A stretch of DNA of 64,000 bases from Rhodocytophaga aerolata. Its GTDB lineage: Bacteria > Bacteroidota > Bacteroidia > Cytophagales > 172606-1. Where the stretch lies: contig NZ_JAUKPO010000001.1 of assembly GCF_030503435.1 (NCBI RefSeq), forward strand, positions 1 to 64,000, read 5' to 3'. The notes beneath the pieces were generated by a model. It worked only from the letters and a program-made list of their open reading frames with translations, was not told the DNA's origin and ran no database searches. Of this stretch, positions 36,501 through 45,068 are shown one piece after another (the first letter of the stretch is position 1; the number at the start of each line of letters is the position of its first letter). A program made the translations under genes and the position numbers.

Positions 36501-38963
36501 CTAAGAAATTGTAATTTTTACAATATCAGGCAAACTTTCGTGATCACCCGCCGAACGGGGAAGTCCTTGTGTATTGTCTCGTATTACCACGCTGAATTCT
36601 AATGCACCGGCTGCTGCCGGAGCGGTAAAGGTTACTTTCTTTTTTGCTCCTCCATCGCTCAGAACAACCGGATCTCCCGAAGTTTTCGTCCATTGGAAAG
36701 AAAGAATCTGATCATTATTTGCATCGCTTTCTGTGGCTTCCAAAGTAACAACCGCTCCCTGTGCTACGGCCTGATCTGCCCCTGCATTTACGGCCGGCCT
36801 GCTATTTGGAATAGTTTCTGTAGTTGTACCAGCGCCTATATTGCTTGGAGTGTCCGCCCTTGCATCTGGTAATTTGGCTGTTATATTGCAGAACCAGGGG
36901 ATATATTCTGTAATACGTATCCAAGTTGTGCCGTTATGGAATTCGATATACTCTCTGAAGTCATCTCTGTAATATCCTTGCTTATGCCCGGTACGATTAA
37001 AACCTGGCTCATCAATTCTAAAGAACATGTTTGGTTTTGCATCGCTGGGATATTGGGCATCACCTGCATCTGCATCACCATCATTGGCAAATGCCTGAGA
37101 TGTATGTGTTCGATGGGGGGAGGCTGTGTTTTGAAACCCATCGGTAAACGCATTCTCTCTTCGCATCACACAATCAGCTTTGCTACCAACACCTCCTGCC
37201 GAACCTCTTCCCATTTGAAAGTTTATTCCTCTTGTGCTCCACTTGATCCCTGTAGGAAGAATAGACCACTTCACTTCAATCTTGCCTGCATAACGGGTCG
37301 CCCCAAAATCTCCTGGATTCACAAATCCTGCTTTATTAGTTTGGGTTCCTGTACCAACAGAAAACCTTAATGAATCATCAGCATGTAGGTTAGCTGAGGT
37401 ATTCACAACTTCATTTTTGATCTTAAATATTGTTCGCTGGATGCGTTTCGTCACTCCACCCTGGGTAGCCTCAACAAAGGCGGCCTGAGCTGCAGTGACT
37501 CCCGGGGAATGGGTATCGAACCGAACCTTTATGTTTGCCCTTCCGTTAGCAGTCATGGCATTGGTTTCTATAATTAGCCCTGCTATCCTTCCTTTACTTA
37601 CATTCCAATCGCAATTACCAGCAAAACCAAAGTCAGAGGCCTTGAATTCCTCGACCGGATTAAGGACAGTATTCGCTTGTCCACCCGGCCAAGCATTCCA
37701 GTTGACAACAATTACTGCCGCACTTGATGTGGAAGAAGCAGAGCTGCCAGGTACATCATGAATTCCATTGGATGAGCTGGAACTTCCTGAAGAATTAGCC
37801 GAGATCGAACTGCTGGACGAAGAAGAGCTCAATGAACGGCTACTTGAGGAAGATGAACTCCTGGACGAAGAACTCAGCGAAGAAGGACAAGACGAAGAAC
37901 AGGAGGATGAAGGGATGGCCAGGCCTCCAGCACCGGAGCCGGCGATGGTAATGCCTAAGGCACTCATGACAGGGCCGATGTGGCTAGCCACGCCATGGGT
38001 GCGGGTAAGCTGCACCTTACTAGGTGTCTCTCTATCTGGGGTCGCCGGGTTATCAAGAACTCCCAAATAGTCCTGATCGCTTCGGATGGCAGCCCAAAGC
38101 AGACCTACTACTTGCATGGCATCGTTGACCAGCACTGCCCCAGAATCACCGAAATCGGCAAATGACCTACCCGGAGTATCGCTTCGAATCAGGAGCTGGC
38201 TGCCATCGTAAAGCACATCTACCACCGTGCCTTCGGTAAGTTGGGTGGCTGCCCCCCGCTTTCGCACCCGTTCGCAGCAAACAGCCTGCGCCACACCAGT
38301 GATATCACCGATCCCTTCGATGCGATTGGTGAGACCATCGTTGGTGATGGCGGTGCGGAAATCGGCCTCCAGGGTTACAAGGGCACAATCTACAGTGGCA
38401 TCTTTCCGGGCTGAGTGGACCTCTCCGAATTCATTAAATGTACAACAGCAGCAACATTTGATATACCGGGGTTGTCCGATTTCTATGCCGACGGCATTGG
38501 GGTCTCCAGGGTCGTGCACTCCATCATCAACTACATGATGGCAGGTGAGGCCTTTCAATTCTCCGGAAGCGGTGTGGGTAACAATCAATCCCAGGGTGCC
38601 GGTACCCCGGATGGTTTCGCCCTCATTCTGGTACCGTTGGTTGCGGATCATGACCCCTCCGCGCAACGGCCGGTATGTGGTGAAATCAGCAACCTTGTAG
38701 GTTTCCCCTTTTTCCAAGACATCGGTTTTTATACCCATTACCTTCTGGGGTATGGTGTCGGCAGGTGCTAGTTCTCCCAGCGATCTTTTCTTCTTTACAT
38801 ATACCCGGAAGCATAGCTCATGTGTGAGGTCACCCTTCACTTCTTTCACCCCAACGCCAACGTGATCTACACCAGGATATTTTATAAGCTGGGGTTCAAC
38901 CATGCCATGCAGTCGAACTAAGCGCTCCTGTTCAAGTAGCATTACCTTTTTTGTTCCAGTCAT
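36501..38963 (-). CDS. Trypsin-like protease with Ser-rich linker and PKD-like end, 820 aa
   Basis: The first gene of the operon proper. Residues 1-340 are a chymotrypsin-fold protease preceded by a helical/beta N-domain: triad H143 (LTCHHVV), D192 (ATVDCALV) and S274 (DFGDSGAVLV). Five consecutive cysteines lie at 170-174. A linker of about 50 residues, almost all Ser with a few Cys/Arg, follows at about 352-400. Then comes a beta-rich domain (NWNAWPGGQANTVLNP...) and a C-terminal Ig/PKD-like domain (AGADQAVAQGAVVTLEATES...FQWTKTSGDPVVLSDGG). No signal peptide is found at the chosen ATG. Such Ser linkers and PKD domains are typical of surface or secreted enzymes, so an unusual export route is possible. 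It is paralogous to the 495-aa protease. Confidence 0.8.
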   Translation of the reverse strand: MTGTKKVMLLEQERLVRLHGMVEPQLIKYPGVDHVGVGVKEVKGDLTHELCFRVYVKKKRSLGELAPADTIPQKVMGIKTDVLEKGETYKVADFTTYRPLRGGVMIRNQRYQNEGETIRGTGTLGLIVTHTASGELKGLTCHHVVDDGVHDPGDPNAVGIEIGQPRYIKCCCCCTFNEFGEVHSARKDATVDCALVTLEADFRTAITNDGLTNRIEGIGDITGVAQAVCCERVRKRGAATQLTEGTVVDVLYDGSQLLIRSDTPGRSFADFGDSGAVLVNDAMQVVGLLWAAIRSDQDYLGVLDNPATPDRETPSKVQLTRTHGVASHIGPVMSALGITIAGSGAGGLAIPSSSCSSSCPSSLSSSSRSSSSSSSRSLSSSSSSSSISANSSGSSSSSNGIHDVPGSSASSTSSAAVIVVNWNAWPGGQANTVLNPVEEFKASDFGFAGNCDWNVSKGRIAGLIIETNAMTANGRANIKVRFDTHSPGVTAAQAAFVEATQGGVTKRIQRTIFKIKNEVVNTSANLHADDSLRFSVGTGTQTNKAGFVNPGDFGATRYAGKIEVKWSILPTGIKWSTRGINFQMGRGSAGGVGSKADCVMRRENAFTDGFQNTASPHRTHTSQAFANDGDADAGDAQYPSDAKPNMFFRIDEPGFNRTGHKQGYYRDDFREYIEFHNGTTWIRITEYIPWFCNITAKLPDARADTPSNIGAGTTTETIPNSRPAVNAGADQAVAQGAVVTLEATESDANNDQILSFQWTKTSGDPVVLSDGGAKKKVTFTAPAAAGALEFSVVIRDNTQGLPRSAGDHESLPDIVKITIS

Positions 38964-39229
38964 AAGGCAAGCCGTAATGTTGGAGAATAATTTCTTTAAA
39001 GATATCTGGTTTATTAATGAACAATATTCTGCTTTTATTCGGACAAAATATTTAGAGTAAGCTTTGGCTTATCCTGTATTTTAATGAAGAGTTTATGTAG
39101 AAATAATTCTTCCGGAGTATAACTGAAAGAATAATTTGAGAGCTTTAAAAGTCAGATAATTATGCTAGGGCTTGCCCAAACGAGTTAAGCATTATTTACT
39201 TGAAATCCAAGGGAATTCCTAATTATTAT

Positions 39230-40135
39230 TTACATGCTAAGTATTCCCCCTTGATAAAATAACTCAACTCGCCGGATCACTTCTTCAGCTGATATCATAT
39301 CCATGCAATGCGGCAGGAATCCCACAGGGTCTACACATAGATTTTCCGGTTGGTCTTTCTCGTCACCATCCCTCAATGGCAATACCCTGGATTTCCAGCA
39401 TCCTCCGTATGCACAACAGGGCAAAGCCCCTATCGTATGGATGAACTGATGGTTAGGATAGGCCTCCCACTGTGTGCTCTCGCGGCCTCCAGCAATGACT
39501 ACACAAGGTTTTAAAGGAGGTAGGCCCGGTTTTGAAGGTACCGCCGCTGCTAAGTGCATGATCAAACTAATAGGAGTTATTACCCCGGCTGCATGGTAAA
39601 CCAGCCGGACCAACTGGCGAAGATCGGTCTTTCCACGCAAATCAATGACATGATCTAACAAAGGATGATAGTGGTCTAACTGCCCTACCTGTACAAATTG
39701 TATTTTATCACGAAAATGCTCTACTACTGCCTGGTAGCGGTCATGAGCCCACCATTTAGCGGTATAATCAAACTTGCCTCCGGCAACAATGATCCAGAAT
39801 GGGTTATCTTCTCCTGTAATCTCGGCTACCTGCGGTAGCCAAGATTGCTCTAGGGCTGAAAGATGGATATCTCCTTTAAAGGCAGTGGGTTGAATTTGTA
39901 ACCCTAATTCGTGATTAAGAAAATTGATGAATCCGTGTATAAAGTGATAAGGCAACTCGTTGCTTTGGTGAATGAGTGGATAGGAACAGGGTAGGATGGT
40001 GACTTCGGGATCCTCTATCTCCAAAGGTGTTAGCCAGGGGTTATTTTCCCATATTTCAGAGCAGGAAGTACGGACATCCGAAATGAATTTTCCCGGATAA
40101 TTGAGGTGCAAGTCCCGTATAGCGGCTGTTAGCAT
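39230..40135 (-). CDS. GT9-like glycosyltransferase (heptosyltransferase-type)
   Basis: A protein of at least 301 residues of the GT-B fold ADP-heptose:LPS heptosyltransferase type: VAGGKFDYTAKWW with an R-Y-x-x-V-V helix after it, IDLRGKTDLRQLVRLVYHAA and GVITPISLIMHLAAA, the usual C-domain nucleotide-sugar site order. The C-terminal part has cysteines (CCAYGGCWKSR) and a long helix. The family pattern SPGDIVMLTAAIRDLH continues upstream of the ATG at 40135 in frame to a stop at 40193-40195, without any ATG, GTG or TTG. The real start may thus be non-canonical, or lost by slippage in an A7 run at 40075-40081 on the window scale of the upstream frame. It reads in the same direction as the giant operon, 266 bp upstream of it. 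A role in glycosylating a secreted product is inference. Confidence 0.6.
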   Translation of the reverse strand: MLTAAIRDLHLNYPGKFISDVRTSCSEIWENNPWLTPLEIEDPEVTILPCSYPLIHQSNELPYHFIHGFINFLNHELGLQIQPTAFKGDIHLSALEQSWLPQVAEITGEDNPFWIIVAGGKFDYTAKWWAHDRYQAVVEHFRDKIQFVQVGQLDHYHPLLDHVIDLRGKTDLRQLVRLVYHAAGVITPISLIMHLAAAVPSKPGLPPLKPCVVIAGGRESTQWEAYPNHQFIHTIGALPCCAYGGCWKSRVLPLRDGDEKDQPENLCVDPVGFLPHCMDMISAEEVIRRVELFYQGGILSM

Positions 40136-40430
40136 GACGATGTCACCTGGGGATTGAAAATTGGTAAAGATGTATTTTTTTGCTGCGATGGGTTACCTGT
40201 TTTATTTTTACTATCAAGTAGAGTAATGATAAAAGCTAGTAATCATCGGCTAAAAAAACAAATTTTTGATTAATTTTATTCTTTGTACTATTACCTGCTT
40301 TTTTAATCGGGAAAAATTCTTCGTTGTTATACCAAGCTCACTTACACAATAGATCGTTTTGCTTATCTCAATTCAAGTCAGTAAATTCGTTTCTTATGCT
40401 GGGGCAATTACAATGGGGCTAATTACAGCA

Positions 40431-40994
40431 ATGTTTAACAGTAAAAATTTTCTTTTTTATAGTTGTATTGCCATATTTTATTTCTCATATACTGTGTGTA
40501 GCGCTCAACGTGATACTGTGAATGACAATAAGGGGTTTCAGTATGTGGAATATGACTTGAATGGTATACCCATCCGTATGGGAGAAGTATATGAAAACGG
40601 CATAAAGAACGGACAATGGCGTAACTTCGATACCCAGGGTAGACTTTCGGCTATTCTGCATTATCAGCATGATACACTCCAGGGAATGGCAACCTATTTC
40701 CATTTTGATAATCCGGATATACCACTGAAAGAAGAAGGATTACTAGTCAATAGTAAACGGAATGGAATTTGGGTGGCTTTCGAGCAGTCTGGAAAGAATC
40801 GCTGGCGCCGGACTATGTATTCGGTATACAATGCCGAAGAAGAGGTTATCGCCAAAATCCTATTCCACCCCAATGATAAAATTGCAGTAGAAATATATAT
40901 GGATGCTGATGGCAATCCCCATTACTATAAGCAATTTGATAAGAAAGGAAACCTTATTTTTAAAGGTGAGGAATTGCCCTTAGTAGCAGAATAG
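40431..40994 (+). CDS. Secreted MORN/YwqK-like repeat protein
   Basis: From ATG 40431 this gives 187 residues: a signal peptide (MFNSKNFLFYSCIAIFYFSY...CSAQ) and then beta-hairpin repeats of the MORN/YwqK type (EYDLNGIPIRMGEVYENGIK, NGQWRNFDTQGRLSAILHYQ, KEEGLLVNSKRNGIWVAF). The frame also opens earlier at a TTG (40359), but the ATG gives a clean signal peptide and is preferred. It ends a few bases before the frame of the GT-methyltransferase-GT gene and is probably cotranscribed with it. YwqK-type proteins are widespread in Bacteroidota and often poorly characterised. Confidence 0.65.
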   Translation: MFNSKNFLFYSCIAIFYFSYTVCSAQRDTVNDNKGFQYVEYDLNGIPIRMGEVYENGIKNGQWRNFDTQGRLSAILHYQHDTLQGMATYFHFDNPDIPLKEEGLLVNSKRNGIWVAFEQSGKNRWRRTMYSVYNAEEEVIAKILFHPNDKIAVEIYMDADGNPHYYKQFDKKGNLIFKGEELPLVAE

Positions 40995-41045
40995 TTTTTG
41001 CATGATACCTTTACTCATTTTAAAGATTTTTTATCAATACAAGCA

Positions 41046-43157
41046 ATGTCTGAATCCACGCCTTCCCTCATCCATCCCCGGGTTACTATCTGTGTGTTGA
41101 CCTATGGGAATTATCCAGCATTAGCCGGCCAGAGTATTGGTAGCATTCTCCATTTTTGCGACCGCCATCTTTACCGCTTGATAGTAGGTGCCAATGCGGT
41201 TGGCGATACCACCCGAACTTACCTGGAAAATCTGCAGGAACTTGGAAAAATTGACCGGTTGTACTTTAGTGATGCGAATCTCAATAAATGTCCCATGATG
41301 CGGCGTATGTTTGAAGAAATCGATACCGACTATATTTGGTGGTTTGATGATGACTCCTTCATAGAGGAAGCCTCAGCATTATGTCTTCGTTTGGATTGGG
41401 CTGATACGGCGCTAGCAGATGAAGTGTTATGGGGGCATGTATTTTTCTTTGGGCATGAGCGGGATTTTAGCTATGGAACAGATGTGGTAGGTTTTGTCAA
41501 AAATGCATATTGGTATGGGGGGATGAAACCACCATCATGGGCACCAGGAGGTAAGGGGGAGTTTGACTTTGAAGGAAAAGGATGTGGTGATGGCCGTTGG
41601 TTCTTTGTCACTGGAGGTAACTGGTGGGTGCGGACCCATGCTATTAGGCAACTGGATTGGCCCGATCGCAATCTAATCAAACGCAATGACGATGTTTTCC
41701 TTTGCGAAGCCATCCGCCAGCAAGGTTGGACATTTAAGGACATTGGGCCGGCTGGAGTTGCCATCAATACCCAACCTCGACGTGGAGAAGGGGAAAATAT
41801 TGCCACTATGGAATTGCAAATGTCACGCCATCAGGAGCAACCGGACCTTGGAGGGTGGTTTTTCCCCGAAGAAGCTGCTGTTTATAAAAGGCTGGCCTCA
41901 AGGGTAAAAAGGGGTATCATTGTAGAACTCGGAGTTTGGAAAGGGAAGTCAATTTCAGAAATCCTGGACATCTGCTGGGCAAACAAAAATGAGGTGGTGG
42001 CGGTGGATCTTTGGCCCCTTGATCCGAATGACGAATACTTTGCAGAGGCACACCATAAGGATATTTATCAGGTCTTTGTACGGAACCTGGAATTGCTTGG
42101 CCACCGGGATACTGTACGGATCATTAGAGAAGATACGGCCCATGCAGCTAGCTATTTTGAAGATAATTCGGTCGATTTAGTTTTTGTAGATGCGGATCAT
42201 TCGCATGAGGCAGTAAGGCGCGATCTGCTAGCCTGGATACCAAAGATAAGGAAAAACGGTGTACTTCTCGGCCATGATTATATCTGGAAGGAAGGGGTCC
42301 GGACGGCATTGGAGGAAGTCTTACCTCATAAATTTAAGTTAGTGGGCGGCAGCCTGTGGCAGATGCTGCCATCATGGGAAGGGCCTTTACCTGGTTCACG
42401 GGGATGCGTTTTCCTGCCAACCTTTCAGGATACCGAATTACTAATTGAGAATTATGCCGGCCGGCCAGAGCTTACCCGGGAGATTGACCTTCATGTTTAT
42501 GATGATAATTTCAATCCCGATGAACAAGGACGGGTAAAGGAACTTTGTAAGGAAAACGGGTGGTTTTATCACCACTACGAAAGAGCACCGCATGGAGAGT
42601 GGACTGATGATTATCATGACCTACAGGGTTTTAACCGGTTTATATGGGATGGCCTGATTGCATTAGGAGAACACTATGATTTTGTGATTAAGATGGATAC
42701 AGATGCTTACATCCTCGAGCCGGATTTCTATCAAGAATTTGCTCATATATTAACTGGGAAGACTGCCCTAGCTGGTACGCCTGAATATCGTCCTACCCAA
42801 GATGTAATGGGGTTTTGGTCGCTGGCTGAATCGTATGGATATAGCTATCCACTAGGGGATTGGATCCCCCACATGCAGGGTGGAATATACGGCCTAAGCA
42901 AAGGTGCCCTCATTATGCTCAAGGAAATGGAGTTTATGCAAGGCCGACATGCTTATTTTGTAGAGGACGGTTATATTTCTTATTGCTGTTTATTAATAGG
43001 GATTGAGTTTGTTGAAGTCAACTATTCCGGTTCCTGGTGGCATCCCTATCGCCCCCAACTTGAACATTTATGTCATCTAAAAGCCATTCATCCTCTTAGC
43101 AAATCATCGTTGGAAGAATGGAAGCGCCTGGCAGTTGTAGAGAAAAAAAGCCAGTAG
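41046..43157 (+). CDS. GT2 - methyltransferase - GT three-domain protein
   Basis: From ATG 41046 this is a 703-residue cytosolic protein of three parts. Residues 10-260 are a GT2-like glycosyltransferase (VTICVLTYGNYPALAGQSIG, acidic WWFDDDSF, TGGNWWVRTHAI). Residues 275-455 are a class I SAM-dependent methyltransferase of the Methyltransf_24 type (IIVELGVWKGKSISEIL, VDLVFVDADHSHEAVRRDLL, GVLLGHDYIWKEGVRTALEE). Residues 465-690 are a second glycosyltransferase-like domain (HVYDDNF, FVIKMDTDAYILEPDFY, GGIYGLSKGALIMLKEME). The fusion implies that sugar addition and methylation act on one substrate. The frame is open back to a TTG at 40998, but the ATG is a better start. It is divergent from the GT9 gene, suggesting one glycan-modification locus. 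Confidence 0.7.
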   Translation: MSESTPSLIHPRVTICVLTYGNYPALAGQSIGSILHFCDRHLYRLIVGANAVGDTTRTYLENLQELGKIDRLYFSDANLNKCPMMRRMFEEIDTDYIWWFDDDSFIEEASALCLRLDWADTALADEVLWGHVFFFGHERDFSYGTDVVGFVKNAYWYGGMKPPSWAPGGKGEFDFEGKGCGDGRWFFVTGGNWWVRTHAIRQLDWPDRNLIKRNDDVFLCEAIRQQGWTFKDIGPAGVAINTQPRRGEGENIATMELQMSRHQEQPDLGGWFFPEEAAVYKRLASRVKRGIIVELGVWKGKSISEILDICWANKNEVVAVDLWPLDPNDEYFAEAHHKDIYQVFVRNLELLGHRDTVRIIREDTAHAASYFEDNSVDLVFVDADHSHEAVRRDLLAWIPKIRKNGVLLGHDYIWKEGVRTALEEVLPHKFKLVGGSLWQMLPSWEGPLPGSRGCVFLPTFQDTELLIENYAGRPELTREIDLHVYDDNFNPDEQGRVKELCKENGWFYHHYERAPHGEWTDDYHDLQGFNRFIWDGLIALGEHYDFVIKMDTDAYILEPDFYQEFAHILTGKTALAGTPEYRPTQDVMGFWSLAESYGYSYPLGDWIPHMQGGIYGLSKGALIMLKEMEFMQGRHAYFVEDGYISYCCLLIGIEFVEVNYSGSWWHPYRPQLEHLCHLKAIHPLSKSSLEEWKRLAVVEKKSQ

Positions 43158-43508
43158 CGCCTTTGAATTCTGGGTATTTAGGCATAAACAAGTGAAATTT
43201 AAGGCAGGAACATAATCATGATTGTGACATCGTTTAAACAATAATGATAATTCATAATTCAGTGAAAAGCACTTTCATGAGTGTAAGAGTTATTATAAGA
43301 TAATGTTTACTCTAAGTACATGTCAAAAGACTAATATAATGTAGAACTAACTGATCATCATGCTTGAGAGCTTTGTTAAATTGATCCAAGCCGTAGAGAA
43401 AGATACTACAGGCACGTCTTTGATGAGTTTTGGTAAGAATAGCCAGTGAGGTGTACCCCATGAGTTGGACAGATGGAAGTGAGAAATAAGATGGGAAGGT
43501 TTCTCACT

Positions 43509-44333
43509 TTATTGTACTTTTCCTGTATTGCTCTGAAAATATACCTGAGCGGGAGTAAGGTACCCTAACGACTGATGTGGTCGCTGATAATTGTAACGGG
43601 TAAAGTATTGATCAATGCCTGTCCAGAGTTCTTTTCCACTACTAGGCGCATATAAATATACATATTCATATTTGACATTTCGCCATAATCGTTCAATAAA
43701 AACATTATCCAAAGCCCTACCTCTGCCATCCATAGAAATACGAATACCTTTATCGGATAATTTTTCAGTAAAAGCTATAGCTGTAAACTGTAATCCCTGG
43801 TCAGAATTGAAAATCTGTGGTTGTCCATATTGAAACGATGTCTCTAAGGCGTCTAAACAGAAATCCATTTCCAAAGAGTTGCTCAGTTGCCAAGACAACA
43901 CAAACCGGGAATACTAGTCCATGACTGCTATAAAATACATAAATCCTTTTGCCATAGGTATATAAGTTATGTCTGTGCTCCAAACCTGATTGACTTGCTC
44001 AATCTTTACACTCCTCAGCAGGTAAGGATATATTTTATGTGCCGGATTAGCTTTACTTAAGTTAGGCTTAGGATAAACTGCTTCTAAACCCATCAATCGG
44101 AGCAATCTGGCTACTTTTTTGTGATTTTCCACATGACCTTTTTGCCCTAGAAACCACTGCATCCGCCGAATGCCATAGTAAGGTGTATCCATATACTGTT
44201 TGTCCAACAAACGCATCAAATCTAAATTTTCTTGACTTTCAGGGCATAGTTCATAATAGTAAGTAGAATGACTCAGTCCCAGTAACTCACATTGCCTGCC
44301 TATGCTGATTTGTTTGTTAGCTGGTTCAATCAA
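43509..44333 (-). pseudogene. IS3-family transposase orfB with in-frame stop
   Basis: An rve-type DDE integrase domain: N-terminal SIGRQCELLGLSHSTYYYEL, YGIRRMQWFLGQKG, then WSTDITYIPMAKGFMYFIAV (first Asp), NSDQGLQFT (second Asp), SMDGRGRALDNVFIERLWRN (final Glu) and RPHQSLGYLTPAQVYF. A TAG at 43914-43916 interrupts it in the sequence AVMD-stop-YSRFVLSW, where the family has Trp or another aromatic. The frame is otherwise continuous, so one point mutation inactivated it. Expression is expected through orfA frameshifting at an A8 run at 44364-44371. Confidence 0.8.
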
Positions 44334-44349
44334 TAAGCGCTTTTGTAGA

Positions 44350-44634
44350 CTATCCCATACCCGTTTTTTTTAGCCAGTCCAGTTCTACCTGTAACTGGCC
44401 AATCTGCTGGTAAAGTCGGTCTAGCAATGGCTGCTGATTTTCTTTTTTCCCTTTGGTTTCTTCTTTGAAAACTTCCATACCCTCTTGCAAGAGTTGCTTT
44501 TTCCACAGACCTATTTGGGTGGAATGTACCCCAAACTTTGCTGTCAGCTCACTCATTGTTTGCCTTTCTTTGACAGCCCCTAAAGCTACCTTGAATTTAA
44601 AATCGGCTGAGTAGCGCTTGCGTTTGTTTTCCAT
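44350..44634 (-). CDS. IS3-family orfA (helix-turn-helix)
   Basis: A 94-residue OrfA: KRKRYSADFKFKVALGAVKE, SELTAKFGVHSTQIGLWKKQ (the HTH), and a C-terminal leucine zipper (LLDRLYQQIGQLQVELDWLK) before an A8 slippery run. In IS3 elements it binds the ends and is fused to OrfB by programmed frameshifting. The downstream orfB here carries a nonsense mutation, so the element is dead unless complemented. Confidence 0.85.
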   Translation of the reverse strand: MENKRKRYSADFKFKVALGAVKERQTMSELTAKFGVHSTQIGLWKKQLLQEGMEVFKEETKGKKENQQPLLDRLYQQIGQLQVELDWLKKTGMG

Positions 44635-44737
44635 TTCTTGTATTTTTCAAATAGTTAAGTTATCAATTTCCATCTTAACTATCCATTAGGTTTGTCTTAC
44701 TGTATAAAATCAATATTCTCTCTAGATACTGCTTTTC

Positions 44738-44806
44738 CCTTTGGGTATTTCAGTTAAGCATTGTTTGCGAGTGAGCTTTGTGTGGCTTAGCTGAAATACC
44801 CAAAGG
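44738..44806. repeat. Long inverted repeat between IS3 and IS110
   Basis: Two 22-bp arms (44738-44759 and 44785-44806, one mismatch, core CTTTGGGTATTTCAGTTAAG) around a 25-base spacer. A second hairpin, TTGGGG/CCCCAA with a 5-base loop, lies at 44815-44831. It could be a transcription barrier or the trace of a small non-autonomous insertion. The rest of 44635-45068 shows no gene. Confidence 0.6.
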
Positions 44807-45068
44807 ATCGGGGTTTGGGGTGAAGCCCCAAGTAGCAGAATTATGCTCATCTTTGAGGCAAAGAATTCCACACCAGGCGCTTTATTTAACTACATAAATC
44901 TTGGATTTACGGACAGATTGAATCCTGGGTGGATTTTGAATCAGACTCAAATAGAAATTAAGGCAAGAACGGTTGCTAATAAATGACAGGTTTGAAGCCT
45001 ATTAGTATGGTTTTGAGTAAAGATTCAATACTATCTTATTGATTATCAAAATTTACACACCTTTATTT

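Larger units (their letters stand above)
43452..44690 (-). mobile_element. IS3-family element, left end and genes
   Basis: The left terminal repeat TGTACCCCATGAGTTGGACAG begins at 43452. The element holds orfA and orfB on the minus strand. Its expected right terminal repeat is not next to orfA. A matching inverted repeat (16 of 21) occurs at 46082-46102, beyond the IS110 gene, suggesting that IS110 (and perhaps other DNA) inserted into the right part. No 3-4 bp target duplication is seen at those outer ends. A 29-codon frame (43360-43449) stops just before the left end and may be the stub of an interrupted gene; nothing else is seen in 43158-43451. Confidence 0.7.

Noticed and set aside
37750-37920. 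Dense serine-codon repeats as a possible DNA satellite.
   Set aside because: They encode the Ser-rich linker of the 820-aa protease in frame, with mixed codons and no fixed period.
18578-38771. Many plus-strand open frames of 60-200 codons across the giant operon.
   Set aside because: They lie antisense to long coherent genes, have no start signals or family patterns, and reflect codon composition of the opposite strand.
40359-40430. TTG start giving a longer MORN-like protein.
   Set aside because: The ATG at 40431 yields a clean signal peptide; the upstream extension lacks conserved character.
8807-43916. Five or more disrupted genes are broken by TAG (T9SS remnant, 18-residue-repeat gene, relaxase, istB, tnpC, IS3 orfB), raising the idea of TAG recoding.
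   Set aside because: The residue expected at each TAG differs (Trp, Gln, Glu and others), several of the same genes also have frameshifts or TGA, and TAG ends many healthy genes here. Random decay explains it.
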